A stretch of 64,000 nt of DNA from Calditrichia bacterium (GCA_020635015.1 JACKAP010000002.1:310001-374000), one strand, 5' to 3'. Positions 32,427 to 41,835 are shown, numbered from the stretch's first letter. Numbers and translations: made by a program. The notes: generated by a model from the letters alone, not told the origin.

Positions 32427-33575
32427 CTAGAGGCCGAGCGCTTCCTTGACCCGCGGATTGACCACTTCCCCACCCTGTGTCACCACCGATTCACGCACGA
32501 TCTCGTCTTCCATATTGAGATTGAGCTGGCCTTCCTTCACGATCAGGTTCAGGAAATTGGTGATGTTTTTGGAATAGGTTTGGCTGCTGTTGAAGGGAAG
32601 TTCGGAAGCCAGGTTGTCGGGGCCAATGATGGTGACGCCGTACTTTTCGACGGTCTTACCCGGCTCGGTCACTTCGCAGTTCCCGCCCCGTTCGGCAGCC
32701 AGGTCGACGATCACCGATCCTGGATGCATGCCCTTGACCATCTCTTCGGTCACCAGGATCGGGGCCTTTTTACCCGGCACCGCGGCTGTGGTGATCACCA
32801 CATCGCTGTCCGCCACCACCCGCAGCATCAACTCACGCTGCTTCTGGTAGAAGGCTTCGTCCATCTCCCGGGCATAGCCGCCTTTATCTTCGGCCGTGCC
32901 GGTCTCCAGTTCCATTTCCACGAACTTGGCGCCCAGGCTGAGCACCTGCTCTTTTACCGCCGGGCGGATATCGTAAGCAGACACCACTGCACCGAGCCTC
33001 CGGGCGGTGGCAATCGCCTGCAGGCCGGCCACCCCGACCCCTACGATGAACACCTTCGCCGCCACAATTGTGCCGGCAGCGGTCATCATCATCGGGAAAA
33101 TTTTCGGGAGGTAATCCGCGGCCAGCAGTACCGCCTTGTAGCCAGCCAGGTTAGCCATCGAGGAAAGGGCATCCATGCTCTGCGCCCGGGTAATCCGTGG
33201 CACCAGTTCCATGGAAAAGGAGGTCACCTTCTTCTTGGCCAGAACTCCGACTTCCGCCTTGGCGGTCAGCGGTTCCTGAAAGCCGATCACCACCTGGCCT
33301 TCCTTGAAGAGTTTTTCATCCTGCTTCCCGGCAGCGGGGTTGGCTCCCAGCCCGCGTACCTGGAGGATGACATCCGATTTCGCGAAGACCTCTTCGCGCT
33401 TGCCAACGGTTGCGCCCTTATCCGTGTACTCCGCATCCGAATAACCTGCCGAAAGACCAGCGCCGGACTCAATCATCACGTCCACACCGATCTTCTTCAG
33501 GGCCGGAATCGCTGTCGGAACCAGGGCAACGCGTTTTTCATTGGGGAATGTTTCTTTGGGAATGCCCGCGATCAT
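32427..33575 (-). CDS. pntA: NAD(P) transhydrogenase, alpha subunit NAD-binding part
   Basis: 382 residues, domain I only. The ATG at 33575 (GGAG 8 nt upstream) is used; a TTG 33 nt earlier adds residues not seen in the family. Motifs: IAGIPKETFPNEKRVALVP at the start, QSMDALSSMANLAGYKAVL, the nucleotide fold VFIVGVGVAGLQAIATARRLGA, and GSVIVDLAAERGGNCEVTEPG. It binds NAD(H) in the cytoplasm and docks on the two membrane subunits downstream. Confidence 0.96.
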   Translation of the reverse strand: MIAGIPKETFPNEKRVALVPTAIPALKKIGVDVMIESGAGLSAGYSDAEYTDKGATVGKREEVFAKSDVILQVRGLGANPAAGKQDEKLFKEGQVVIGFQEPLTAKAEVGVLAKKKVTSFSMELVPRITRAQSMDALSSMANLAGYKAVLLAADYLPKIFPMMMTAAGTIVAAKVFIVGVGVAGLQAIATARRLGAVVSAYDIRPAVKEQVLSLGAKFVEMELETGTAEDKGGYAREMDEAFYQKQRELMLRVVADSDVVITTAAVPGKKAPILVTEEMVKGMHPGSVIVDLAAERGGNCEVTEPGKTVEKYGVTIIGPDNLASELPFNSSQTYSKNITNFLNLIVKEGQLNLNMEDEIVRESVVTQGGEVVNPRVKEALGL

Positions 33576-33875
33576 AAGCGTCTCTCCGTTGTTTACAGTC
33601 CTGAACAATATTATTTAATTTTGACTTTATTAGCGTTTCGTACCGATCAAATCTATTCGGATCTATATTAACCGCCGTCAAGCGATATTGTCAGAAAAAA
33701 CAGGGAAAAACAATTTTAACCAGCGCTCAAATTTCGTTGCGCTGTTTTTGGTCATCGATCACAAGCACAAGACGAAATATAGTCATTTTGAGGGATTTAT
33801 CATGCAATAAAAAAAATTTTTGGGACTGGTTCTTTTCGTCCACCGAATACACGGATTTTTACAGACAGAGACTGG

Positions 33876-34068
33876 TCCACGGATTACACGGATTTTCACG
33901 GATGAACTATATTGTGAATTACATTTTTTTTGCAGTTATAGATTTCTCACAAAATACGTTCGAAATGACGGTGTTGTGTCATTCCGAGACACCAGCCGAG
34001 GAATCTGTAATTATAAAAGACTTAGTTCACAATGTATTTAATCCGTGAAAATCCGTGTAATCCGTGGA
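33876..34068. repeat. Perfect 28-bp inverted repeat of the ATCCGTGTAATCCGTGGA family, split by an inserted element
   Basis: Arms at 33876-33903 and 34041-34068 are exactly complementary. The loop is 137 nt and is almost wholly filled by the MITE-like element 33908-34037; in the related copy at 14521 the loop is only about 29 nt. A partial third arm lies at 33838-33860. It is downstream of lipA and upstream of pntA (spacer 33576-34127, no gene). Confidence 0.88.
33908..34037 (-). mobile_element. MITE-like ~130-bp element, copy 2
   Basis: Ends TATATTGTGAATT and AGTTCACAATGTAT are imperfect terminal inverted repeats. Read on the minus strand, about 80 bp of the interior match the element at 48466-48600 closely (shared GATTCCTCGGCT, CTCGGAATGACACA, CGTCATTTCGAACG, TTTGTGAGAAATCT). 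It has no coding capacity and no transposase nearby. Confidence 0.75.
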
Positions 34069-34071
34069 TAA

Positions 34072-34104
34072 AAAAAAGGCAGATCAAACCGGTCTGCCTT
34101 TTTT
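34072..34104 (-). terminator. Bidirectional terminator downstream of lipA
   Basis: 12-bp perfect arms AAAAAAGGCAGA / TCTGCCTTTTTT (34072-34083, 34093-34104), loop 9 nt, giving a T-run on either strand. It ends the long cox-lip operon. Confidence 0.88.
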
Positions 34105-34127
34105 CTAGAATTAATTTTCATACGACA

Positions 34128-35015
34128 TCAGGGATTGCCCCCACCACAGGCCGGGGCGCCGTTGAGTTTTTCCACCTGCTCCTCGGCATGATAGGAACTG
34201 CGCACCAGGGGACCGGATTCGACGTGCTTCAGTCCCAGCGACTCGCCGACGGTCTTGTATTCGGCGAATTCATCCGGATGCACGAAGCGCGCCACCGGCA
34301 GATGCCGCTTGGTAGGCTGCAGATATTGCCCGATGGTGAAGATATCCACTTCCACCGCCGCCAGGTCTTTCATCAGCGCCACTACCTCATCATAGGTTTC
34401 TCCCAGACCGACCATAATGCCGGTCTTGGTGGTCATGCCGGCCGCCTTGGATTTTTCCAATACCCAGAGGGAGCGATCATATTTGGCCTGCGGGCGCACC
34501 CGGCGGTAGAGCCGCGGCACGGTTTCGGTGTTATGGGCCAGGATATCCGGGTGGGCATCGGTCACCAGCTTCAGCGGTTCCCAGACGCCCTTAAAATCCG
34601 GGATCAGCACCTCCACCGAGCAGCCCGGGGTGGTGCGGCGAATCTCACGGATGGTCTCCGCCCACACTTCCGCCCCCTGGTCCGGCAGTTCATCGCGGTT
34701 CACCGAAGTGATCACCACATGCTTCAGGTTCATCTTCTGCACCGCCAGCCCCACCCGGAGGGGTTCCAGCCGGTCGTAGAGCGGCGGGCGGCCGGTTTTC
34801 ACCGCGCAAAAGCCGCAGGAACGGGTGCAGACGTCACCCAGGATCATCAGGGTGGCGGTGCCTTTCCCCCAGCATTCGCTCTGGTTGGGACAACGCGCCT
34901 CCTGACAGACAGTGTGCAGATTATTGTCGCGCACGATCTGGCTGAGATCGCGGAAGTTCTCATTGACGGAGAAGCGCACTTTCAGCCAGTCGGGGCGGGT
35001 TCGTTTATGGGACAT
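34128..35015 (-). CDS. lipA: Lipoyl synthase (radical SAM)
   Basis: 295 residues. Both iron-sulfur sites are visible: the auxiliary cluster CQEARCPNQSECW (C-x4-C-x5-C, near residue 39) and the radical-SAM CTRSCGFCAVKTG (CxxxCxxC, near 68). The terminal RSSYHAEEQ contains the conserved RSSY whose Ser ligates the auxiliary cluster. It inserts two sulfur atoms into the octanoyl group that LipB attaches to E2 subunits. It is the last gene of the operon, directly behind the E2 gene. Confidence 0.97.
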   Translation of the reverse strand: MSHKRTRPDWLKVRFSVNENFRDLSQIVRDNNLHTVCQEARCPNQSECWGKGTATLMILGDVCTRSCGFCAVKTGRPPLYDRLEPLRVGLAVQKMNLKHVVITSVNRDELPDQGAEVWAETIREIRRTTPGCSVEVLIPDFKGVWEPLKLVTDAHPDILAHNTETVPRLYRRVRPQAKYDRSLWVLEKSKAAGMTTKTGIMVGLGETYDEVVALMKDLAAVEVDIFTIGQYLQPTKRHLPVARFVHPDEFAEYKTVGESLGLKHVESGPLVRSSYHAEEQVEKLNGAPACGGGNP

Positions 35016-35029
35016 GTTAAAAATCCTTG

Positions 35030-35100
35030 TTTATGGGTGGATGGGTGGATGGGTTTGGGGCGAGGTCAGTAGTTTCCCATACACCCATCAACTCATTCAC
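35030..35100. repeat. Inverted repeat of ATGGGTGGATGGGT words between E2 and lipA
   Basis: ATGGGTGGATGGGTGGATGG (35033-35053) faces CCATACACCCATCAACTCA (35078-35096). It lies inside the operon, in the 93-nt gap before lipA. Confidence 0.65.
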
Positions 35101-35108
35101 GGGTTTTA

Positions 35109-36818
35109 TTACAACCAACTCTCATCAAAATTTTCAAGATACGTCACCACCTGCTGCAGGAAGCGGTCGCCCAGTTCCCCGTCCACCAAACGGTGGTCGT
35201 AAGAGAGGGTCATATACCCGATCGAGCGGATCCCAAGCACGTCGCCGGCCTCGGTTTCGATCACCACCGGGCGTTTTTTGATTGCCCCGACTCCCAGAAT
35301 CGCCACATTGGGCTGGTTGATGATCGGGAAACCGATCACATTGCCGAACACCCCGTAGTTGGTGACGGTAAAAGTGGCCCCTTGCACATCCTCCACATCG
35401 AGCTTGCGGTCACGGGCACGGATCGCCAGGTCGAACGCGCGGCGGGCCACCCCAATGAAATTCATCTCATCGGCATGCTTAAGGGTTGGCACGATCAGCC
35501 CACGCTCGGTGGCGACGGCCATGCCGATGTTCACGAAGTGCTTGCGGATCACCGTATGCCCTTCGATCGAACTGTTGATATCGGGATAGTCGTTGATCGC
35601 CTTCGCCACTGCATAAAGGATCATCGGGTTGATGGTCAGCTTCATGCCGTCGCGCTTCTGGAAAGTCTCGCGATGTTTTTTCACCAGTCCCAGCGCATGG
35701 CTGAAATCGCATTCCGCCACCCCGTATACGTGGGGAGAGGTATGTTTGCTCTGCACCATGTGATCGGCAATCTTCTTGCGGATATTGTCCATCGGAATGA
35801 CGTCGACCCGCTGGCCTTCCCATCTGGCGCTGACTTCTGCGGCGCTGGGCGGCGGTGTGGCTGGCGCTGCCGGGGCGCTGGTTGGCGCGGATGCCGGGCG
35901 GGTAGACGGAGCCGAGGGCGGCGCAGCCGGTTTGGGCGCGACCCGCCCGCTCTCCAGGTAGCCGAGCACATCTTGCTTGGTCACCCGGCCTTCCAGGCCG
36001 CTCCCGGGAATCTGTTCCAGTTCTGCCGGAGAAATATTTTCCTTCCGGGCGATGCTGCGCACCAGCGGGGAATAGAACTTGCCTCCCTTCTGGCGGGGAA
36101 CGCTTGCTGATTCAGCCGGCGCGGATGCGTTGGCCGATTGGCTGGCGGTGGCAGTGGGCGCACTCGCTGCTTTAGCGGAAGCCGCCGCGGGAGCGCTCGC
36201 CGGTGCGGCAGGCGCATCGGCAGCCCCGGCGCCGGACTGGAGACGGGCGATCACGCTGCCCACTTCCACGGTATCTCCTTCACCGGCCAACAGCTCTTTT
36301 ACCACCCCGGCATAAGGGCTGGGGATCTCCGAATCCACCTTGTCGGTGGAGATCTCTACAATCGTCTCATCTTTCTTGACCGCATCCCCGGGCTGTTTCC
36401 ACCATTTAACGATGGTGCCTTCGGTGATGCTTTCGCCCAGTTTGGGCATTTCGAAATCGATGACCGCGCTGCCGGCAGCACCGTCATTCGGTGCGGAAGG
36501 CGCGGCTGCCGGAGGCGGGGCAGGCTTCTCCTCCGCCGACGGTTTTGACGGGGCAGACGGCTTGCTCTCCCCGGCAGCAGCCTCGGTGTCGATCACCGCA
36601 ATCACCGAATCCACCGCAACGGTATCGTTCTCCCCCGCCTTCAACTCCACAATCACGCCCTCGTAGGGGCTGGGGATCTCCGAATCCACCTTATCGGTGG
36701 AAATTTCCAGCAGGGTCTCGTCTTTCTTGACAGACTCTCCCGGCTGTTTCCACCACTTGACAATCGTGCCTTCGGTGATACTCTCACCCAGTTTGGGCAT
36801 TAATATATCGGCTTTCAT
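35109..36818 (-). CDS. 2-oxoacid dehydrogenase E2 component (dihydrolipoamide acyltransferase), two lipoyl domains
   Basis: 569 residues; ATG at 36818 with GAGGAG upstream inside the lipB end. Two biotinyl/lipoyl domains (residues about 3-77 and 125-200) each contain ISTDKVDSEIPSPY with the lipoylated Lys in TDKVD. Ala/Pro-rich linkers separate them from a peripheral-subunit-binding domain (FYSPLVRSIARKENI) and the catalytic domain ending in SYDHRLVDGELGDRFL (HxxxDG). The acyl chain could be acetyl, succinyl or branched. The nearest E1 is the branched-chain-type fusion at 45953, so a role in branched-chain or pyruvate-like oxidation is possible. It is flanked by the two lipoylation genes. Confidence 0.93.
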   Translation of the reverse strand: MKADILMPKLGESITEGTIVKWWKQPGESVKKDETLLEISTDKVDSEIPSPYEGVIVELKAGENDTVAVDSVIAVIDTEAAAGESKPSAPSKPSAEEKPAPPPAAAPSAPNDGAAGSAVIDFEMPKLGESITEGTIVKWWKQPGDAVKKDETIVEISTDKVDSEIPSPYAGVVKELLAGEGDTVEVGSVIARLQSGAGAADAPAAPASAPAAASAKAASAPTATASQSANASAPAESASVPRQKGGKFYSPLVRSIARKENISPAELEQIPGSGLEGRVTKQDVLGYLESGRVAPKPAAPPSAPSTRPASAPTSAPAAPATPPPSAAEVSARWEGQRVDVIPMDNIRKKIADHMVQSKHTSPHVYGVAECDFSHALGLVKKHRETFQKRDGMKLTINPMILYAVAKAINDYPDINSSIEGHTVIRKHFVNIGMAVATERGLIVPTLKHADEMNFIGVARRAFDLAIRARDRKLDVEDVQGATFTVTNYGVFGNVIGFPIINQPNVAILGVGAIKKRPVVIETEAGDVLGIRSIGYMTLSYDHRLVDGELGDRFLQQVVTYLENFDESWL

Positions 36819-36831
36819 GAAACATGTCTCC

Positions 36832-37551
36832 TCATTTGAACTCGTTCGAATCTTCATTTTCGATTTTTATTTGGGAAAATCCAAATACTTTCTGAAAAGA
36901 ATCGATCACCCGCGAGCGCGCCTCGGCCATATCGACTTGTTTTCCGAGCAGTTTCGCCAGGGAGGTGACGCCATACTGGGTGATGCCGCAGGGGATGATC
37001 CCCAGATAATGTTCCAGCTCGGGATTGAGGTTAAACGCAAAGCCGTGCATGGTGACCCAGCGGGAGATGCGTACCCCCAGGGCGACGATCTTTTCGTCGT
37101 GCACCCATACACCGGTCAGCTTTTCCTTGCGCCCGGCATCGATACCCCAGGATTGCAGCGCATCAATAAACACCTGCTCCAGATGGCGCATATAGAAAGA
37201 AATACTTTTCTGGTGCTGATGCAAATCGAAGATCGGGTAGCCCACCAACTGGCCGGGGCCGTGATAGGTAACATCACCGCCGCGGTCGACTTCCACCACC
37301 TCGATCCCGCGGGTGCGCAGGAAGGTTTCGGAAGCGATCACATTGGCATCGGTGCCGTTCTTGCCGATGGTATAAACCGGATCATGTTCTAGCAACAGGA
37401 GGGTGTCGGGAATCTCCCCGGCAATGCGCAATTGCTGGAGCCGGCGCTGGTATTCCCATACCGGCCGGTACGGTTGCCGGCCGAGATATTGCACCTGCAG
37501 ATTTTTCCCATTAGTGGCATTCATAGTGTGATTGCCCTGCTGGCTGGTCAT
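36832..37551 (-). CDS. lipB: Octanoyltransferase LipB
   Basis: 239 residues. It contains RGGDVTYHGPGQLVGYPI (near residue 90), KIVALGVRISRWVTMHG with the catalytic Lys, and IIPCGITQYGVTSL with the catalytic Cys. It moves octanoate from acyl carrier protein to the lipoyl domains of E2. The ATG at 37551 overlaps the ctaB stop (ATGA); a second ATG at 37524 is also possible. The E2 gene follows after 13 bases. Confidence 0.95.
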   Translation of the reverse strand: MTSQQGNHTMNATNGKNLQVQYLGRQPYRPVWEYQRRLQQLRIAGEIPDTLLLLEHDPVYTIGKNGTDANVIASETFLRTRGIEVVEVDRGGDVTYHGPGQLVGYPIFDLHQHQKSISFYMRHLEQVFIDALQSWGIDAGRKEKLTGVWVHDEKIVALGVRISRWVTMHGFAFNLNPELEHYLGIIPCGITQYGVTSLAKLLGKQVDMAEARSRVIDSFQKVFGFSQIKIENEDSNEFK

Positions 37552-38438
37552 CCGATAAGCCGGTCCAGGGAGAAAAACAGCATCACCAGCAGCATATAGA
37601 TGTTAATTGCCATAAAGCGGGACTTAAAGAGATGGCGGCTCAGGGTTTGCGAAAGCAGCTTGCGGCTGTCCCAGGCCAGCCAGGCGGCAGACAGCAGCAG
37701 GGCAGCGTAGAGCAGCGGGGAATCCCCCACCCCGAAAAACGGCAGCATCAGGCAGGCGGCAATCGTGGCCAGGGTCAGGAAAAAGGTAATACGAGCCAAC
37801 TGGCGGTCGCTCAACCGGCGGGTCAGGGTGGGAAAGCCGGCCCGTTCATAATCTTTGCTGAGATTCAGCAGCAGCAGCCAGAAATGGGGAATTTGCCATA
37901 CGAAAAAGAATAAACCCACCGCCAGGATCTGGCCATCGAGCAGGTTTCCTCCCCCGGCGGCCCAGCCAATGGCGGGAGGAATGGCCCCGATCAGAGAGCC
38001 GGGAACCACGGCCAGCGCGGAAATCCGCTTCAGGGGGGTGTAAACCCCGTTATACCATAGCACATTGAACAACCCCAGCAGCAGAGCAGCGGTATTGGTC
38101 CCCAGCAGCAGCACCGCTGCGCCGGCCAGCATCAGCAAAATAGCAACCACCAGCCCTTCCCCGGCAGAGATGCGTCCGGCAGGAATCGGGCGGTCGGAAG
38201 TACGCTCCATCAGGGCGTCATACCCCCGTTCCTGATATTGATTAAGCGCTGAAGAGCCGCAGGAAAGCAAAAAGGTGCCCAGGGTGGGCACCAGCATAAA
38301 CAGGGAAAGCTCTCCGGTGGCGAGAATATAGCCGACCATAGTGGATAGCGCGACCAGTTGAGAGATGCGCATCTTGCTCAATTGCACCACAATGCGTAAA
38401 CGCTCGCCGGTGCTGTACATACGGTAAGATTGAATCAT
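37548..38438 (-). CDS. ctaB: Protohaem IX farnesyltransferase
   Basis: 296 residues with about eight or nine helices of the UbiA fold. The first Asp-rich region is NQYQERGYDALMERTSDRPI (near residue 66) and the second is NGVYTPLKR. It makes haem O for the haem-copper oxidase encoded just upstream; no ctaA for haem A is in this window. The start overlaps the coxB stop by one base (TAATG). Confidence 0.95.
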   Translation of the reverse strand: MIQSYRMYSTGERLRIVVQLSKMRISQLVALSTMVGYILATGELSLFMLVPTLGTFLLSCGSSALNQYQERGYDALMERTSDRPIPAGRISAGEGLVVAILLMLAGAAVLLLGTNTAALLLGLFNVLWYNGVYTPLKRISALAVVPGSLIGAIPPAIGWAAGGGNLLDGQILAVGLFFFVWQIPHFWLLLLNLSKDYERAGFPTLTRRLSDRQLARITFFLTLATIAACLMLPFFGVGDSPLLYAALLLSAAWLAWDSRKLLSQTLSRHLFKSRFMAINIYMLLVMLFFSLDRLIG

Positions 38439-39076
38439 TATTGAGCCGTATCCGCCGAGGTCACTTGCGGCGCCGCACTACCGCTGCCGGCGTACCACTG
38501 ATCAAAGGATTCCCGAGGCAGCGCCACGACCTGGGTATACATATAGGCATGCTCATCACCGCAGTATTCGGCGCAGAAGACATCATAGCGCTTCGATTGG
38601 TCGGCGGCAAACCACATGTGGTTGTTCAACCCCGGCACCACGTCGCGCTTGATCTTCAGTCCCGGAATATAAAAGCTGTGGATCACATCGGCAGAATTCA
38701 GCGACAAATCGACCGCCTGATCGACCGGCACATAGAGCGTATCGGTGGTGGTCCCGTTCTCATAGGTAAACTTCCATTCCCACATCCGTCCGGTAACCTC
38801 AACCTTCATGGCATCTTCCGGGATCTCATCCATTTTTTCATAACCGACCAGCCCGTAATAAAACATGCCCATCACCAGGATGGTGGGGATCACTGTCCAG
38901 GCTACTTCCAGACCAAGGTGACCGTGAATGTCCTTCGGCTTGTCATTCTTGGTGTGGTGATAGCGAATAATGAAATAGATCATCGCCACCGTAATGCCGA
39001 TCAAGAGCACCAGGGAGATGACGAAGACAAACAGAAAGGATGCCTCTACCTGTGAGGTAAAATTTCCTGTATTCAT
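38438..39076 (-). CDS. coxB: Cytochrome c oxidase subunit II
   Basis: 212 residues: two N-terminal helices (LFVFVISLVLLIGITVAMIY; VAWTVIPTILVMGMFYYG) and a periplasmic cupredoxin domain with the complete CuA site, HSFYIPGL then CAEYCGDEHAYM. It lacks a fused cytochrome c domain, so this is not a caa3-type subunit and needs a separate donor. Its place after subunit IV instead of before coxA is unusual. Confidence 0.95.
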   Translation of the reverse strand: MNTGNFTSQVEASFLFVFVISLVLLIGITVAMIYFIIRYHHTKNDKPKDIHGHLGLEVAWTVIPTILVMGMFYYGLVGYEKMDEIPEDAMKVEVTGRMWEWKFTYENGTTTDTLYVPVDQAVDLSLNSADVIHSFYIPGLKIKRDVVPGLNNHMWFAADQSKRYDVFCAEYCGDEHAYMYTQVVALPRESFDQWYAGSGSAAPQVTSADTAQ

Positions 39077-39086
39077 ATATCAATCC

Positions 39087-39377
39087 TCATCGAAAAGAAA
39101 TATCAAAAAAGGTTAGACCGATAAATATCAAAAAGGTAATCATACACACAGCCAGCATCACCCGGAAGAGCAGCGGCTCGTATTTGATGTGCATGAAATA
39201 CATGAAGACCAGCGTCGACTTGACGGCGGCAACCAGCAACGCCACGGTAATGGTGAGTGCTTTCAGATCCACGCCGGCGACCGCGACCGTCACCCCGGTG
39301 AAGACCACCAGGCTGATCCAGACCAGTATGTAAATCCCGTATCCCAGGGAGTGCACTTCATTATGATGATCTTGCAT
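39087..39377 (-). CDS. Cytochrome c oxidase subunit IV (small CoxD/CyoD-like)
   Basis: 96 residues and three helices (GYGIYILVWISLVVFTGVTV; AVKSTLVFMYFMHIKYEP; MLAVCMITFLIFIGLTFF). The motif KSTLVFMYFMHIKYE is typical of this small bacterial subunit. It has no cofactor and is thought to stabilise subunits I and III. Confidence 0.9.
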   Translation of the reverse strand: MQDHHNEVHSLGYGIYILVWISLVVFTGVTVAVAGVDLKALTITVALLVAAVKSTLVFMYFMHIKYEPLLFRVMLAVCMITFLIFIGLTFFDISFR

Positions 39378-39405
39378 AACGATTTTCTCCTTGCCTAAGT
39401 CGCGA

Positions 39406-40197
39406 TTATGTGATCAAATAGAATAAGGGGAACAGGAAAATCCAGATCACGTCGACGATATGCCAGTAGAGTGCGGAATTTTCCAGTTTAATCAGGTTAC
39501 GGGGATCGTATTTTTCCGGTACCATCTCGTAAGTCACTTTGATATCGATATTCCGTACCTTGTCATCGATTTCCAGCACTTTACCAATTTCGTTGCCGTT
39601 GTCAGCCACCACCGCCAGGTGGGCGCCGCCGCGCAGGCGTTCGATGATATCGAAGCCCATCCGCTCTTTATCGACCGGCTTGCGGGCAATGAAATAAAAC
39701 ATACCGCTCAGGATCGCCATTCCGACCAATACGTGGACCCCGTGCAAGCCGGTCATGGCATAATACATATTGAAAAAGATCACTTCCCCATTGCTGTGGG
39801 TCAGCAACTCCTCCGCACCGGGATAAAGCCCGTGGTGGAACTTCGCGCTCCATTCAAAATACTTGATCACCAGGAAGGCTAACGCGCAAAGGATGGTGAG
39901 GCCGAGCATCCACAGGGAGAGCTTGCGGTTTCCCCGCTGCAGCGCTTCGATCGAGAGCACCACTGTCAAACTGCTGGTGAGCAGCACCAGGGTATTGGTG
40001 GCGCCCAGCGCGGTATTGAGCTCGATGGCGGCATTGTGAAAATCGACCGGATAGAGAAACCGGTAAACCGCATAGAGGATAAACAAACCGCCGAAGAGCA
40101 GGATTTCCGTAAACAGAAACAGCCACATGGCGATCTTCGCACCCTCGAAATCGCTGGGATGCTTGTGCGCGACCAGGGCATCGGTGTGACTACTCAT
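39406..40197 (-). CDS. coxC: Cytochrome c oxidase subunit III with a hydrophilic insertion
   Basis: 263 residues. Five helices with the usual FTEILLFGGLFILYAVYRF, LVLLTSSLTVVLSIEAL and MTGLHGVHVLVGMAILSG. Between the last two helices there is an extra hydrophilic segment of roughly 60 residues (FDIIERLRGGAHLAVV to KLENSALYWH) that common five-helix members lack. The gene overlaps coxA by four bases. Confidence 0.93.
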   Translation of the reverse strand: MSSHTDALVAHKHPSDFEGAKIAMWLFLFTEILLFGGLFILYAVYRFLYPVDFHNAAIELNTALGATNTLVLLTSSLTVVLSIEALQRGNRKLSLWMLGLTILCALAFLVIKYFEWSAKFHHGLYPGAEELLTHSNGEVIFFNMYYAMTGLHGVHVLVGMAILSGMFYFIARKPVDKERMGFDIIERLRGGAHLAVVADNGNEIGKVLEIDDKVRNIDIKVTYEMVPEKYDPRNLIKLENSALYWHIVDVIWIFLFPLFYLIT

Positions 40198-41828
40198 TTT
40201 GCTACCTCCGCTTCAGTATTATGATCGTAGGGACCGCCGTGGACTTCCGGAATCTCGTCAAAGTTCTCCAGGGGAGGCAGATCTTCAATCTGCCATTCCA
40301 GGGTGGTGCCGCCCCAGGGATTTGACGGTGCTTTTTCGCCCTTCAGCAGGCCGTGCAGGAGATTGATGAACATAATCAGGATACCGCTGATCAGCACCCA
40401 GGAACCCACGGTTGCCAGCTTGTGCCCGAAGTTGAAATATTCCAGGTGATCGTAGTAGCGGCGGGGCATCCCGTTGTATCCCATGACCAGCATGGTGAAA
40501 TAAAGCATATTAAATCCGACTAACTGCAGGGCCCAGGCGATATTGGCCCAGGATTTCTGATACATCTTGCCGAACATCTTCGGGAACCAGTAATGCAGAC
40601 CGGCAAACAGGCCCATGATCGTGCCCCCGAACATCACATAGTGGAAGTGGGCAACCACGAAATAGGTGTCATGAAGATGAATATCGAGGTTCAAGACCCC
40701 CTGCATCAGACCGGTAAATCCGCCAATCGAGAACAAGAAAATAAAGGAGAGGGCAAAGAGCAGCGGCGGCTCCAGGCGGATCGATCCTTTATAAAGGGTC
40801 GCGACCCAGTTGAGCACCTTGATGGCGGTGGGAATCCCCACCAGGAAGGTCAGCAGGGAGAAGATCACATTCGCGGTAAAGCTTTGCCCGGTAGTGAACA
40901 TGTGATGCCCCCACACCAACGAACCGGCCAGGGCGATGGCAAGACTGGAATAGGCGATCGCCTTGTAGCCAAAGATGGTCCGGCGCGAGAAGGTCGGCAT
41001 GATCTCGGAGATAATCCCCATCGCCGGCAGGATCATGATATAAACCGCCGGATGGGAATAGATCCAGAAAAGATGTTGATAAAGGATCGGATCACCGCCA
41101 ATCGCCGGATTGAAGACACCGATGTGCAGGGTCTTCTCCACCAGCACCAGCAGCATGGTGATCCCCAGGATGGGAGTGGCCAGCACCTGAATCCAGCCGG
41201 TGGCATACAATCCCCAGCAGAACAGGGGCATCTGGAACCATCCCATGCCCGGTGCGCGCATCTGGTGCATCGTGGTCACAAAGTTCAGACCGGTCAAAAT
41301 AGAGGAGAATCCCAGAATAAACACCCCAAATACCGCCAGCGGCACGTTGGTGGTGGTGCGAACATTATAGGGCGCATAGAAGGTCCAGCCGGTATCGGGC
41401 AGGCCGCCATAGAACAGCGCGAGAAAGATAATCAGCGCGCCGGAGAGATAGAGCCACCAGGAGAGCAGGTTAAGTCGCGGAAAGGCCACATCCTTGGCGC
41501 CCAGTTGCAGGGGCAGAAAAAAGTTCCCCAGCGTCGCGGGAATCCCCGGCACCACCACCAGGAAGACCATGATCACCCCATGCACGGTAAAAAGGGTGTT
41601 GTAGGTCTTGGCATCCATCAGAGTCTGCCCGACCGTCCACTGCTCCAGGCGCATAAAGAAGCCCAGGGTCATCGCACTTATAAAGAAGATCAGCAGCAGG
41701 AAAAGGTACATCAACCCGATGCGCTTGTGATCGGTGGACATGATCCAGCCCAAAATACCGTCATGCCGGCCACGCACTTCCAGATAATTCGGTTCTCGAT
41801 GATCGACATCAACTGCATGACTTGCCAT
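40194..41828 (-). CDS. coxA: Cytochrome c oxidase subunit I, YS-motif (A2-type)
   Basis: 544 residues, ATG at 41828 (GAGG upstream). Twelve helices with all haem and CuB ligands: TVHGVIMVF (low-spin haem His), HPAVYIMILP, GHHMFTTGQ (CuB His pair) and HDTYFVVAHFHYV. The D-channel Glu of HPEVY is replaced: the motif reads YSHPAVY, the hallmark of subfamily A2 oxidases such as the Rhodothermus marinus enzyme. It reduces oxygen to water and pumps protons. Confidence 0.96.
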   Translation of the reverse strand: MASHAVDVDHREPNYLEVRGRHDGILGWIMSTDHKRIGLMYLFLLLIFFISAMTLGFFMRLEQWTVGQTLMDAKTYNTLFTVHGVIMVFLVVVPGIPATLGNFFLPLQLGAKDVAFPRLNLLSWWLYLSGALIIFLALFYGGLPDTGWTFYAPYNVRTTTNVPLAVFGVFILGFSSILTGLNFVTTMHQMRAPGMGWFQMPLFCWGLYATGWIQVLATPILGITMLLVLVEKTLHIGVFNPAIGGDPILYQHLFWIYSHPAVYIMILPAMGIISEIMPTFSRRTIFGYKAIAYSSLAIALAGSLVWGHHMFTTGQSFTANVIFSLLTFLVGIPTAIKVLNWVATLYKGSIRLEPPLLFALSFIFLFSIGGFTGLMQGVLNLDIHLHDTYFVVAHFHYVMFGGTIMGLFAGLHYWFPKMFGKMYQKSWANIAWALQLVGFNMLYFTMLVMGYNGMPRRYYDHLEYFNFGHKLATVGSWVLISGILIMFINLLHGLLKGEKAPSNPWGGTTLEWQIEDLPPLENFDEIPEVHGGPYDHNTEAEVAK

Positions 41829-41835
41829 AAGCAAT

